Below, in pieces: positions 24,030-32,501 of a stretch of 49,546 nucleotides of DNA. The stretch lies in NCBI GenBank assembly GCA_041653875.1, contig JBAZEM010000021.1, forward strand, positions 1 to 49,546, in the 5' to 3' direction. Both the position numbers and the translations under genes were made by a program. Positions within the stretch are counted from its first letter, which is position 1, and each line of letters starts with the position of its first letter. The notes below the pieces were generated by a model, which was not told the origin of the DNA, did no database searches, and saw only the letters and a program-made list of their open reading frames with translations. Source of the DNA: VSJD01 sp041653875. Its GTDB lineage: Bacteria > Verrucomicrobiota > Kiritimatiellia > JAAZAB01.

Positions 24030-24190
24030 TGAAGAATGGTCAATGGTTAATGGCTGATGGACAATGGCGCACACGTTCCAATTACAGCCTCATGCGCTTA
24101 CCTACCGATCAACATCTCATGACACTACGCCAAAGCACTGCGGAAATCCATGCATTAACCATTTACCATCAACCATAGACCATAATCTTA
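24030..24190. repeat. AATGGTT/ACCATNN word hairpin (7-bp unit)
   Basis: The left arm (24036-24070) has AATGGTC, AATGGTT, AATGGCT, GATGGAC and AATGGCG units. The right arm (24152-24190) has AACCATTTACCATCAACC and further ACCATAG/ACCATAA units. It lies between pal and tatA on the same strand. Confidence 0.75.
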
Positions 24191-24194
24191 TGGT

Positions 24195-24713
24195 TTACTG
24201 ATTGAAGAGCACGAAATCGGCGCGGCGATTCAAGCTCCAGGCGGCTTCATCATGGCCCATGTCAACGGGCTTTTCCTTGCCGTTGCTCTTGGTCTGAACG
24301 ATGGCGCCATCGATGCCCAGGCCGACCAGGTACGCCCGCACGGCCAGCGCGCGGCGTTCGCCCAGCGACATATTGTACTCGGCGCTGCCGCGTTCGTCGC
24401 AGTTGCCTTCCACCAGCACGCCGGTCCTGGAGTTTTTCTTCAGGAAATCGGCGACCGCATCGATTTTGGCGCGTTCGCTTTCCTTGACCTGGGCGCTGTC
24501 ATAATCGAACAACGCGCTTGCAAATTTCTCCGAGCGCACGTCCATTTCGCCCGGCAGACGGGAAGAAAGCCCCAGCTCGGAGCTCTGTCCGGAAAGACCG
24601 CCGATATTATCGGCGCCGCTTGCCGCCGTCTTGGGTTTCCGCCGGCATCCCGTTGTGCTCAGCGCGCAAACCAACACCACCACGAGCATTCCGAACCACA
24701 GATTCCTGCTCAT
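24195..24713 (-). CDS. pal: Peptidoglycan-associated lipoprotein Pal (OmpA-like)
   Basis: Pal tethers the outer membrane to peptidoglycan and works with TolB. The 172-residue product has a lipoprotein signal (LVCALSTTGC, Cys23), a linker, then an OmpA-type domain (about 62-170). That domain includes LFDYDSAQVKESERAKIDAV, VEGNCDERGSAEYNMSLGER and NRRADFVL. The Asp and Arg that bind meso-diaminopimelate are within CDERGSAEYN and NRRADF. It lies 27 bp downstream of tolB with a strong AGGAGG box, so tolB and pal form an operon. tolQ, tolR and tolA are not in the window. Confidence 0.92.
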   Translation of the reverse strand: MSRNLWFGMLVVVLVCALSTTGCRRKPKTAASGADNIGGLSGQSSELGLSSRLPGEMDVRSEKFASALFDYDSAQVKESERAKIDAVADFLKKNSRTGVLVEGNCDERGSAEYNMSLGERRALAVRAYLVGLGIDGAIVQTKSNGKEKPVDMGHDEAAWSLNRRADFVLFNQ

Positions 24714-24740
24714 CCTCGAACCTCCTTATTATTTAAAGCC

Positions 24741-25952
24741 CTATTGTTGCGACCAACTGGGGGCAACCCAGTCGCCTTTTTCAGAGTCCGGCAGTAAAGG
24801 TATTAAAGAACCGCCCTGGGTGTCAATCACAAAAATCCGCGACCGGTAATTCGACGTCCGCGTGCACACGATGTGCCGCCCGTCGGGCGCCCAGGACGGA
24901 TCCTCATAATTAGCGTCCTCCCGCGTGACCTGTTTGAACTCCAGCGTGGCCGGGTTCATGACAAAAATCTGGTAGATGCGGCCGATAAAACTGCAATAAA
25001 CGATATAGCCGTTCGCGCCCCAGTCGGGATCCACATTCTGCGAGCCGCGGCTGGTCAGCCGCTTGGGCTCGCCGCCGGAACGATTCATGACGTAAAGCTG
25101 GGGCGTCCCGGACGAGTCCGAAACGAAGACAATCTGCCGACCGTCAGGCGACCAGGAAGGACTGGCCTCGGCCGCGCGGCGGGTGCTCGTCAGGCGCGTG
25201 AGGGCCCCGCCATCCAAGTCCTTGATATAAAGGTCCGGGTTGCCGTCCTTGGAAAGAATGAGCGCCACTTCGCCGCCATCCGGCGAGAAGGCCGCGCTGG
25301 AATTCAGGCCGGGATAATTGGCGATGCAATTGCGGTTGCCCGTAGCCAGGTTCACCAGGTACACATCGGGAAACCGGGAGCGAAACGAGGTGTACACGAA
25401 ACGGCCGCCATCCGGCGCCCATTTCGGGGCCATGCTGATCGTGTTGTCATGGGTCAATTGCCGAAGATTCTGCCCATCGGCATCGCACAGATACACTTCC
25501 TTTTTGCCCGTGCGGTTTCCAATCAGGAGAATGCGCGTGCCGGCCATGCCCTTCTTGCCGGTGATCGCCAAAACGATGTCGTCGGCCGCTTTATGGGCCA
25601 GACGGCGGACTTCGCGGCCGGTGGTTTTATAAGTCTTGCCGAGCAATTTTTCACGGCCGGCAACGTTATAGGCTTCGCAACGGACCGCCAAGCCGTCGCC
25701 GTCCATGGCGGCCTCGCCGAGCAGCGAGTATTCGGCGCGTCCGCCGGCGGCCAGGTTAAACCAGCCGGACGCTTTCAGGTCCGCTTCCAGCGTCTGCCGG
25801 AACAAGGCCGGCGCGCCGGCGGACTTGCCGACGAACTGCGAGATATCCAGCGACGACACTTCGTTCATCGACTTGGTCACCCGCACCTGCGCCGGCGCCG
25901 CGGACAGGACACTGAAAAAGACCAAAGCCGAAATCCATCCCCATCGTTTCAT
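24741..25952 (-). CDS. tolB: Tol-Pal system beta-propeller protein TolB
   Basis: TolB is the periplasmic propeller that binds Pal and TolA. The 403-residue protein has a signal peptide (about 1-22), the N-terminal domain (about 25-150), then a six-bladed propeller. The repeats read MAPKWAPDGGRFVYTSF, NSSAAFSPDGGEVAL, ASPSWSPDGRQIVFVSD, VDPDWGANGYIVYCS and EDPSWAPDGRHIVCT. Length is slightly under the E. coli protein. AAAGGA lies upstream of the ATG at 25952. It is the first gene of the tolB-pal unit. Confidence 0.93.
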   Translation of the reverse strand: MKRWGWISALVFFSVLSAAPAQVRVTKSMNEVSSLDISQFVGKSAGAPALFRQTLEADLKASGWFNLAAGGRAEYSLLGEAAMDGDGLAVRCEAYNVAGREKLLGKTYKTTGREVRRLAHKAADDIVLAITGKKGMAGTRILLIGNRTGKKEVYLCDADGQNLRQLTHDNTISMAPKWAPDGGRFVYTSFRSRFPDVYLVNLATGNRNCIANYPGLNSSAAFSPDGGEVALILSKDGNPDLYIKDLDGGALTRLTSTRRAAEASPSWSPDGRQIVFVSDSSGTPQLYVMNRSGGEPKRLTSRGSQNVDPDWGANGYIVYCSFIGRIYQIFVMNPATLEFKQVTREDANYEDPSWAPDGRHIVCTRTSNYRSRIFVIDTQGGSLIPLLPDSEKGDWVAPSWSQQ

Positions 25953-26027
25953 AAGTCTCGAATCCTTTCTACTTAGACGTCAGGAAGGTCTATAGCCGGA
26001 TGGCCGCGCAATGCAAGATTCAGGTTG

Positions 26028-26212
26028 TCTCCCAAATCCGCGCGTAACAACGCGCGGATAATGGTTAATGGAGCATGGTTAATGGTTCATGAATGGATCA
26101 ATGTAGCTACGTTCTTCTCTCCGGGTTTAAACGTGCTTCGCCCGGCCGGCATCAACCATCAATCATTGACCATCAACCATTCCCGATTTGCGCGTTTACG
26201 CGCAGATCGGGG
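26028..26212. repeat. AATGGTT word hairpin flanked by GCGCG hairpins
   Basis: AATGGTTAATGGAGCATGG and related units (about 26060-26090) face ATCAACCATCAATCATTGAC (26150-26180). At each edge a CCGCGCG-type hairpin occurs: TCCGCGCGTAACAACGCGCG at about 26037-26057 and GATTTGCGCGTTTACGCGCA at 26187-26206. Similar GCGCG hairpins lie at 19565-19585 and 22393-22412. The right edge runs into the 3' end of the next gene. Confidence 0.6.
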
Positions 26213-26679
26213 GATCCCCGGCGGCGGGCGCATTTCAGGCGTTTACGGTATTCACGGGCGCCGTAATAATACTTGCCGGCAAAACCATGCCGCAAGCGGT
26301 AGAGCAGAAAATAGGCCCAGCGCGCATGCCGGTTGAAGATGTTGTCCAGCGCCAGATGCGTCACAAACCCGACGAAGAGACCCAGCGCCAGCGGCCGGCG
26401 GACGTCGGGCACGCACAAGAGCAGGGCCAGCCAAACCAGGGCAAATTCCCAGGAATGCAGGAACACGAAGATGTTTTCCAGAATCTCGAATTCGAAAGCC
26501 GCGAAAAAGCGGCGGAGCCGCAGATGGCGGCGGTGATTATATAAAAAATCGACGATGTGATCCAAATCGATGAAGACGCCCATCAGGAAACAGGCCAGGG
26601 CGGCGACGGACGAACGCAGCCACCACCAAACCAGGGCGCTGACAATGACCGAGACAACAACATGTTTGGACACCTGCAT
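26173..26679 (-). CDS. Membrane-bound metal-dependent hydrolase-like protein
   Basis: From ATG 26679 the 168-residue protein has four hydrophobic segments. It carries conserved Asp/His strings typical of the YdjM/membrane-bound metal-dependent hydrolase group: FLMGVFIDLDHIVDFL, LHSWEFALVWLALL and VTHLALDNIFNRHARWAYF. The Asp, His and Asn residues probably bind a metal near the membrane face. The C-terminal tail (RRRGSPDLRVNAQIGNG) is encoded by a GCGCG hairpin and word DNA, so the native end may be lost. A longer N-terminal frame to 26808 looks non-coding. No clear ribosome binding site. Confidence 0.65.
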   Translation of the reverse strand: MQVSKHVVVSVIVSALVWWWLRSSVAALACFLMGVFIDLDHIVDFLYNHRRHLRLRRFFAAFEFEILENIFVFLHSWEFALVWLALLLCVPDVRRPLALGLFVGFVTHLALDNIFNRHARWAYFLLYRLRHGFAGKYYYGAREYRKRLKCARRRGSPDLRVNAQIGNG

Positions 26680-26861
26680 GACGTTTTGCAATCTATCAGA
26701 ACCCTTACTCCAATGCAAGCGCAAGAACCGCCTGAATCTAAATGGAACAGTTGAACCGCCGAATATAGGCTGAATCGTCCGAGCGAGTTCGATCCTGGCC
26801 GAATTCAACCTTGACCCCGCCGATCAAAGATGGAAAGCTGAGGTGTTTTCGAGACTCATTC

Positions 26862-26881
26862 GGACGCGAAAAATCGCGTCC
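26862..26881. repeat. Hairpin GGACGCGA-AAAA-TCGCGTCC
   Basis: A perfect 8-bp stem with a four-base loop in the 279-bp divergent gap between the hydrolase-like gene and the caspase-like gene. The rest of the gap shows no gene and no recognisable promoter. Confidence 0.6.
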
Positions 26882-26958
26882 CTCCCTTTCGGAAAAGGCC
26901 GATATTGGGAGAGCCGCGTTTTCGCGCGACTGTTTCTTGAACGGGGGGACATTAAACC

Positions 26959-28695
26959 ATGAAAAGCCGCATTGCCTTTTTCTGGTCATTGGGCCTCGCT
27001 TGCGCCGCGGGCTGGCTCGCAACACCGCTGTCATCGCCGGCCGCCGACACGGGCAACCGGCGCGCGTTACTGGCAGGCATCGACCATTATTCGTACAGCC
27101 CGAGCGACCTGAACACGTGCACAAACGACGCCAACGGCGTCCGGGATACGATGCTCCTGGCGGACCCCTCCAACCGCTGGCAGTCCGCCAATCTGGTGAC
27201 GCTCACCGATGCGCGGGCCACCAAGGAAGCCATCCGTTCCAACCTTTATGCCATGGCCGTCAACAGCGTCGCCGGAGACCTGGCCCTTTATTTTCATTCC
27301 AGCCATGGCGGCCAATCCACGACCTCCACTTATCTCTGCGCTTACAACGCCGATTTTACGGACGCCGAATTGGCGGACGACCTGGCGCTGTTCCAGGCGG
27401 GCGCCAAGGTGGTTATCATCCTGGACACCTGTTACTCCGGCGGCATGTTCAAGCCGGATGGCGTCGCCGCGGAGGCGGAATGGCGCTTCGTGGAGCGGGT
27501 CATGGCGCATTACCGGCAAGTCAAGGCACAGCAATACAAGCGCCTGGGCCTGGCCGCCCCCAAGAATCTGGGGGCCAACATAGCTTTCATGACCGCCAGC
27601 GCCTCGAACGAATCCAGTTGGACCAGCTCCTACTACAGCCTCTATACCGGCAACCTGATCCAAGGCTGTTCGTTGCCGTTCGTGAACACCAACCAGGATC
27701 GCGAATACAGTTTCATGGAACTGCATGCGTATGCGGCCAAAGAGACGCTCTTGGCGGAGCCGACCCAGTATGCGCAAACCTATAATCCCGACCTGCTCCA
27801 GGACACCATCGCGCGCGCGGTCGCCGCCTCGACGCATCATGTTTACAACGATTTTGACGGGGACGGCGCCTCGGACGCGGCCGCCTTCGATCCGGGCGCC
27901 GGTCTCTGGCGCATCGCTTCGCTCAAGCGCGGGATGTTGCTGGCCTACGACAATTTTATCTGGGGCGGGCCGGGATTCAAACCGCTTGACTGCGATTACG
28001 ACGGCGATCGCGCCTCCGACCTGACCGTTTATAACACGACCACCGGCGAATGGCGCATCGGCTCGCTCAAGCGCGCCGCCGTGCTTGTGCCCTCGTCCTT
28101 CTTCGGCGGACCGGGCTTGACGCCCGTCAGCGGCGACTACAACGGCGACAGGCTTTCGGATGCCGCGCTTTATCAACAGCCGGATGGTTTCTGGTATATT
28201 ATGACCTCAACCGGCGCGCAACTCGCCTGGGGTGTGTCTTATACCGGCACGGGCTTCATTCCGGTCGCCGGAGATTTCGACGGCGACGGGATCGACGACC
28301 TGGCCATGTATCATGCCAGTTCGGGCTGCTGGTATATCGCGTCGCTGACCCGCGGCGTCATTAGCTGGGGACTCGGCTGGGGCGGCGCGGGCATGGACCC
28401 GGTTTCGGGCGATTACGATGGCGACGGCTGTTCCGACCTGGCCTTGTACCAGCCCGCCACCGGCAACTGGTATATCGCCTCCCTGCGCCGCATGACAGTG
28501 ATTGCCAACGGCATCCCGTTGGGCGGCCCCGATTATATTCCCGTCCCCGGCGACTACAATGGCGATGGGTGCGACGATTTGGCCGTGTATCAGCCCGCCA
28601 CCGGCTATTGGTTCTTCCGCAATATGGACGGCAGTCAGAGTTCGTCGCTGGAGTTTCCCATCGGCGGGCCGGGCTACATTCCAGAAATTCAGTGA
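26959..28695 (+). CDS. Secreted caspase-like (C14) peptidase with FG-GAP-type repeats
   Basis: A 578-residue exported protein with a signal peptide (1-28, ending SSPAA). A caspase-fold domain (about 33-290) has RRALLAGIDHYSYSP, the catalytic His116 in YFHSSHGG and the catalytic Cys158 in VVIILDTCYSGG. These are the dyad of metacaspase/orthocaspase peptidases, which cut after basic residues in known cases. From residue 295 five to six repeats of about 50 residues follow, each with DFDGDGxSD or DYNGDGxxDLA and GxWYIASL. This is the FG-GAP/VCBS type that folds as a calcium-binding propeller. An upstream GGGGGGA box supports ATG 26959. The stop codon TGA lies in the first GATTNAGY word of the next array. 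Confidence 0.88.
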   Translation: MKSRIAFFWSLGLACAAGWLATPLSSPAADTGNRRALLAGIDHYSYSPSDLNTCTNDANGVRDTMLLADPSNRWQSANLVTLTDARATKEAIRSNLYAMAVNSVAGDLALYFHSSHGGQSTTSTYLCAYNADFTDAELADDLALFQAGAKVVIILDTCYSGGMFKPDGVAAEAEWRFVERVMAHYRQVKAQQYKRLGLAAPKNLGANIAFMTASASNESSWTSSYYSLYTGNLIQGCSLPFVNTNQDREYSFMELHAYAAKETLLAEPTQYAQTYNPDLLQDTIARAVAASTHHVYNDFDGDGASDAAAFDPGAGLWRIASLKRGMLLAYDNFIWGGPGFKPLDCDYDGDRASDLTVYNTTTGEWRIGSLKRAAVLVPSSFFGGPGLTPVSGDYNGDRLSDAALYQQPDGFWYIMTSTGAQLAWGVSYTGTGFIPVAGDFDGDGIDDLAMYHASSGCWYIASLTRGVISWGLGWGGAGMDPVSGDYDGDGCSDLALYQPATGNWYIASLRRMTVIANGIPLGGPDYIPVPGDYNGDGCDDLAVYQPATGYWFFRNMDGSQSSSLEFPIGGPGYIPEIQ

Positions 28696-29293
28696 GTTAG
28701 TGATTCAGTGATTTAGCGATTTAAGAACTATACTTGCGGTCGTTACTTGCCGACAAAAACTCCAAGGACCTACATTCAATGTTCCATTGCTTAAATCACT
28801 CAATCACTGAATCGCTCAATCTCTCAATTTCTTCCATTAATTCAGTGATTTAGCGATTCAGTGAGTTAGCGATTCAGTGAGTTAGCGATTTAAGAGCCGT
28901 GGTTGCGATCGTTGCTCGCCGCCAAAACCTCAACGGATAATCTTCATGTTCCATTGCTTAAATCACTCAATCACTGAATCGCTCAATCTCTCAATTTCTT
29001 CCATTAATTCAGTGATTTAGCGATTCAGTGAGTTAGCGATTTAAGAGCCGTGGTTGCGATCGTTGCTCGCCGCCAAAACCTCAACGGATAATCTTCATGT
29101 TCCATTGCTTAAATCACTCAATCACTGAATCGCTCAATCTCTCAATTTCTTCCATTAATTCAGTGATTTAGCGATTTAAGAACTATACTTGCGGTCGTTA
29201 CTTGCCGACAAAAACTCCAAGGACCTACATTCAATGTTCCATTGCTTAAATCACTCAATCACTGAATCGCTCAATCTCTCAATTTCTTCCATT
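28688..29293. repeat. Four tandem GATTNAGY hairpins upstream of uppP (A-B-B-A)
   Basis: Copies occupy 28688-28840, 28841-29007, 29008-29158 and 29159-29293. Each has a left arm of GATTNAGY words, a loop of about 55 bp, a shared ATGTTCCATTG and a right arm of complementary words (CTTAAATCACTCAATCACTG and so on). Copies 1 and 4 share one loop sequence, and copies 2 and 3 share a diverged version. The start codon of uppP is the ATG of copy 4. This accounts for the whole 538-bp gap. Confidence 0.85.
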
Positions 29294-30070
29294 GTGCTCG
29301 CCGCCGTTCAGGGCATCACGGAATTTCTGCCGGTCAGCAGTTCCGGGCACCTGGTGCTCGCGCGCAAGCTGTTCGGCTGGTCCGACGACGGCGGCCTGGT
29401 TTTCGACACCGTCCTGCACGCCGGCAGTCTGGCGGCCATCCTGATTTATTTCATGGGCACGTGGCGCGACATTATCGCGGGATATTTTAGTTTTCAAAGT
29501 CCGGAACGCTCCGCCGCCCGCCGGCTGCCCTGGCTGTTGATCGCGGCCACCCTGCCGGTTGTATTGGCCGCGCCCTTGCTCAAGTCGTTCATCGAAAGCG
29601 AAGAAACGGCGCGCAACGGCATTTCCGTGGGGTTAAGCATGATCTCCACGGCCTTGTTGTTCCTGCTCTGCGACCTGCGCTTCCGCCCTTCCGGCAAGCC
29701 GCTTGGATTCCGGGACGCCTTTTTCATCGGCCTCATGCAGATTGTGGCGCTGATGCCCGGCCATTCGCGCTCCGGCTGGACAACGGCCGGCGGCATCTTG
29801 ACGGGCCAATCGCGCGAAAGCGCCGTCCGTTTTTCTTTCCTGATGGCCGTTCCCGCCATTGCCGGCGCCATCCTGTTCCAGATTGGGGACATCCTGCGGA
29901 TGGAACGCGCACAAATTGAGCCGCTTCAAATGCTGATCGCTTTCGCGGTCTGTTTCCTGGTCAGCCTGCTCGCCATTCATTTTTGCATAAAATATTTCCG
30001 CCGGCATTCCTTGCGCGGCTTCAGTGTTTATATGGGTCTGGTCGGCCTGCTGGCGATCGTGTGGCTGTAA
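29234..30070 (+). CDS. uppP: Undecaprenyl-diphosphatase UppP (BacA)
   Basis: UppP recycles the lipid carrier of peptidoglycan synthesis by removing a phosphate from undecaprenyl diphosphate at the inner membrane. The 278-residue product has both signatures: VQGITEFLPVSSSGHLVLA near the N-terminus and MPGHSRSGWT (His in place of the usual Thr). It also has seven or eight membrane segments. Normal proteins begin about eight residues before VQGITEF. Here the first 19 residues (MFHCLNHSITESLNLSISS) are encoded by the GATTNAGY hairpin, so the word array supplies the start codon. The frame is also open from 29189 without a better start. No strong ribosome binding site is visible. Confidence 0.93.
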   Translation: MFHCLNHSITESLNLSISSIVLAAVQGITEFLPVSSSGHLVLARKLFGWSDDGGLVFDTVLHAGSLAAILIYFMGTWRDIIAGYFSFQSPERSAARRLPWLLIAATLPVVLAAPLLKSFIESEETARNGISVGLSMISTALLFLLCDLRFRPSGKPLGFRDAFFIGLMQIVALMPGHSRSGWTTAGGILTGQSRESAVRFSFLMAVPAIAGAILFQIGDILRMERAQIEPLQMLIAFAVCFLVSLLAIHFCIKYFRRHSLRGFSVYMGLVGLLAIVWL

Positions 30071-30231
30071 GCCGGAAAGTTTAGCGCACGCGTCCTGTTC
30101 TTGGGAAACGCTTTTTATCCTCTGCCACGCTCCAAGGTCATTCTGAAATTGCCTTAATTTTATGAGGATGGATGTTTTTAACTTATCATTTCATGATTAA
30201 TCGGTGTGCAAAATAAATATATTTTTTTGTA

Positions 30232-30259
30232 TTGACATACAGCATACATATGATATAAT
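30232..30259 (+). promoter_or_regulatory. Consensus sigma-70 promoter of the restriction-modification island
   Basis: TTGACA (30232-30237) and TATAAT (30254-30259) are perfect hexamers separated by 16 bp, with a TGN extended -10. The first gene starts at 30289 after AAAAGGAAAG. The surrounding 80 bp are AT-rich, unlike the rest of the window, consistent with acquired DNA. Confidence 0.88.
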
Positions 30260-30288
30260 GACGATAAATAAAAAAAGGAAAGAAGATA

Positions 30289-30879
30289 ATGCATCGCCTT
30301 ATCACCATAGCGGATATTCGGATGGGAGCAACACTGCGAGGTCGGGACGCGACGCGGCCTGTCCCGTCTGGGTCCTGCTTTTTTGTACGAATAGGTGATA
30401 TTTCTCAGGATGGCGAGCTTTTGACTGATGAGTTAATCCGCATCGAACCCAATGCGGCCGTGAATGAAGACTTGTTTCTTCGTCCGGGCGACGTGCTGTT
30501 TCCTAACCGGGGCGCCCGTACTACGGCCCTGGCCTATCGCCTCGATCTGCCGCGCACGCTTGCGGGTGCGCAGTTCTTTGTTTTGCGGCCAGATACCGGG
30601 CGGGTGCTTCCGGAATACCTCGCCTGGTTTCTCAGGACGGAAGAGGCCGCGCGGTATTTCGAGGGGCGGCGCAAGGGTACATACGTCAAAATTATCCAGC
30701 GGAGCGACTTGGCTGAAATGGAGATTCCGTTGCCGTCGCTTAATGTGCAACGGAGAATCGTAGAGACTGCCAGCCTTGCTTTGAAGGAACGTATCCTCGC
30801 TGAGCGCCTGGCTTCTCTCAAGTGGAAACTCGCGAAACGTCTTCTTTCAAAAGCGTGCAGTAACCACTCTGAAATTTAA
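30289..30879 (+). CDS. Half-size type I restriction specificity (HsdS-like) protein
   Basis: The 196-residue protein is a single target-recognition domain followed by one helical arm. VRIGDISQDGELLTDELIRI, FLRPGDVLFPNRGART and AEMEIPLPSLNVQRRIVETA are typical of HsdS. Full HsdS proteins have two such halves and about 400 residues; half-size ones can work as dimers. A full-size HsdS follows at 33398, so the island has three recognition domains in total. It is the first gene after the consensus promoter and ends 17 bp before hsdM. Confidence 0.78.
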   Translation: MHRLITIADIRMGATLRGRDATRPVPSGSCFFVRIGDISQDGELLTDELIRIEPNAAVNEDLFLRPGDVLFPNRGARTTALAYRLDLPRTLAGAQFFVLRPDTGRVLPEYLAWFLRTEEAARYFEGRRKGTYVKIIQRSDLAEMEIPLPSLNVQRRIVETASLALKERILAERLASLKWKLAKRLLSKACSNHSEI

Positions 30880-30896
30880 CCAAAGGAACCAAGCAC

Positions 30897-32387
30897 ATGA
30901 GAAAAATTGACCAAGCCCAAATCAACGATGTCGCCTGGCGAGCCTGTGACACCTTTCGCGGCGTCCTGGACCCGGCCGACTACAAGAACTACATTCTCGT
31001 TATGGTATTCCTCAAATACATCTCCGATGTGTGGAACGACCATCGCGAGCGCTATCTCAAGGAATTCAATGGGGACACCGTACGCGTGAAGCGCCGTCTT
31101 TCCCGCGAGCGCTTCCAACTTCCGGAGAGCTGTGACTTCAAAAGCCTATATGAGCACCGGAACAACGCCGACATCGGCGAACGGATTGACGTGGCGCTGG
31201 GGGAAATTGAAGAGGCCAACAAGGAAAAATTGGAAGGGGTCTTCCGTGAAGTCAGTTTTAATTCGGAAAACAAGCTGGGGCAGACGCGGGACCGCAATGC
31301 CCGCCTGAAGCATCTGCTGGAGGATTTTAACGATCCCCGCATTGACTTGCGCCCCTCCGTGGTGGGCGACGAGGATGTGATCGGCAATGTCTATGAATAC
31401 CTGCTGGAGCGCTTCGCTTCCGATGCCGGCAAGAAGGCCGGTGAATTCTACACCCCCGGCCAGGTTTCAACCCTGCTGGCCCGCCTGCTTGCGCCTAAGA
31501 AAGGGGATACCATCTGCGATCCCGCCTGCGGTTCCGGATCGCTACTCATCAAGGTGGGCCGTCAGGCCGACGAACGCGATTTCGCCCTTTTCGGACAGGA
31601 GAGCAACGGCACCACCCATGCCCTCTGCCGGATGAACATGTTCCTGCATGGCATGGACAGCTTCCGTATCGAGTGGGGCGATACCCTGCGCAATCCGCGT
31701 TTGGTCGAGCATGACCAGCTTATGAAATTCGACATCGTGGTCGCCAATCCCCCTTTTTCCCTTGAAAAGTGGGGCGTGGAGGAGGCCGCCGCCGACCCGT
31801 TCCACCGCTATCATCGCGGATTGCCGCCCAAATCGAAGGGCGATTACGCTTTTATCACCCACATGATCGAAACCGCCCGCGAGGGTACCGGTCGAGTTGG
31901 GGTCGTCGTGCCCCACGGCGTTCTCTTCCGTGGCGGGGCGGAAGGGAAGATCCGGCAGAAATTCATTGAGGAAAACCTGCTGGAAGCCGTCATCGGCCTG
32001 CCGGCCAATCTGTTCTTCGGCACCGGCATTCCCGCCGCCATTCTGCTCTTTAACAAAGCCAAAACCCACGGCAATGTCCTCTTCATTGATGCCTCCCGCG
32101 AATATAAGGACGCGAAGAACCAGAACATCCTCACCGCAGAACACCTCGACAAAATCGTCCGAACCTACCGCGCGTTCGAGACGGTGGAGAAATACGCCTA
32201 CCGCGCCACGGCGCAGGAGCTGGCCGACAACGATTTCAACCTCAACATCCCCCGCTACGTGGATACCTTCGAGGAAGAGGCGGAGATCGATCTTGGCGCC
32301 GTGAAAAAGGAGATCGCCGGACTGGAGAAGGAACTCGTCGCCGTGCGCGCCAAAATGGATAAATACTTGAAGGAGTTGGGGATATGA
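30897..32387 (+). CDS. hsdM: Type I restriction-modification DNA methyltransferase subunit
   Basis: HsdM methylates adenine in the recognition site, using S-adenosylmethionine. The 496-residue product has the helical N-terminal domain (VAWRACDTFRGVLDPADYKN), the cofactor-binding motif CDPACGSGSLL (about 206-216) and the catalytic NPPF (about 284-287). A C-terminal coiled coil that contacts HsdS closes the protein. AAGGA lies 7 nt before ATG 30897. All motifs are intact. Confidence 0.94.
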   Translation: MRKIDQAQINDVAWRACDTFRGVLDPADYKNYILVMVFLKYISDVWNDHRERYLKEFNGDTVRVKRRLSRERFQLPESCDFKSLYEHRNNADIGERIDVALGEIEEANKEKLEGVFREVSFNSENKLGQTRDRNARLKHLLEDFNDPRIDLRPSVVGDEDVIGNVYEYLLERFASDAGKKAGEFYTPGQVSTLLARLLAPKKGDTICDPACGSGSLLIKVGRQADERDFALFGQESNGTTHALCRMNMFLHGMDSFRIEWGDTLRNPRLVEHDQLMKFDIVVANPPFSLEKWGVEEAAADPFHRYHRGLPPKSKGDYAFITHMIETAREGTGRVGVVVPHGVLFRGGAEGKIRQKFIEENLLEAVIGLPANLFFGTGIPAAILLFNKAKTHGNVLFIDASREYKDAKNQNILTAEHLDKIVRTYRAFETVEKYAYRATAQELADNDFNLNIPRYVDTFEEEAEIDLGAVKKEIAGLEKELVAVRAKMDKYLKELGI

Positions 32388-32501
32388 AAAAGAAAACCGC
32401 AATGCGGTGGAATTTCCTGGCATCTGGAAGTCCGTTTTCAACCCGGATTTTAATTGTGGCGAATTCGCCATAATAGGAAGCAACAGAGGCCAAAGGAGAC
32501 T

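Noticed and set aside
26780..26815. tRNA T-arm-like string GAGTTCGATCCTGG
   Set aside because: No acceptor stem, D-arm or anticodon arm can be drawn around it.
26811..27785. Plus-strand frame overlapping the caspase-like gene
   Set aside because: An alternate frame of the same DNA; the frame at 26959 has the signal peptide, catalytic dyad and repeats.
28688..29293. CRISPR array
   Set aside because: Repeats are hairpins of 135-167 bp without unique spacers, and no cas gene is present.
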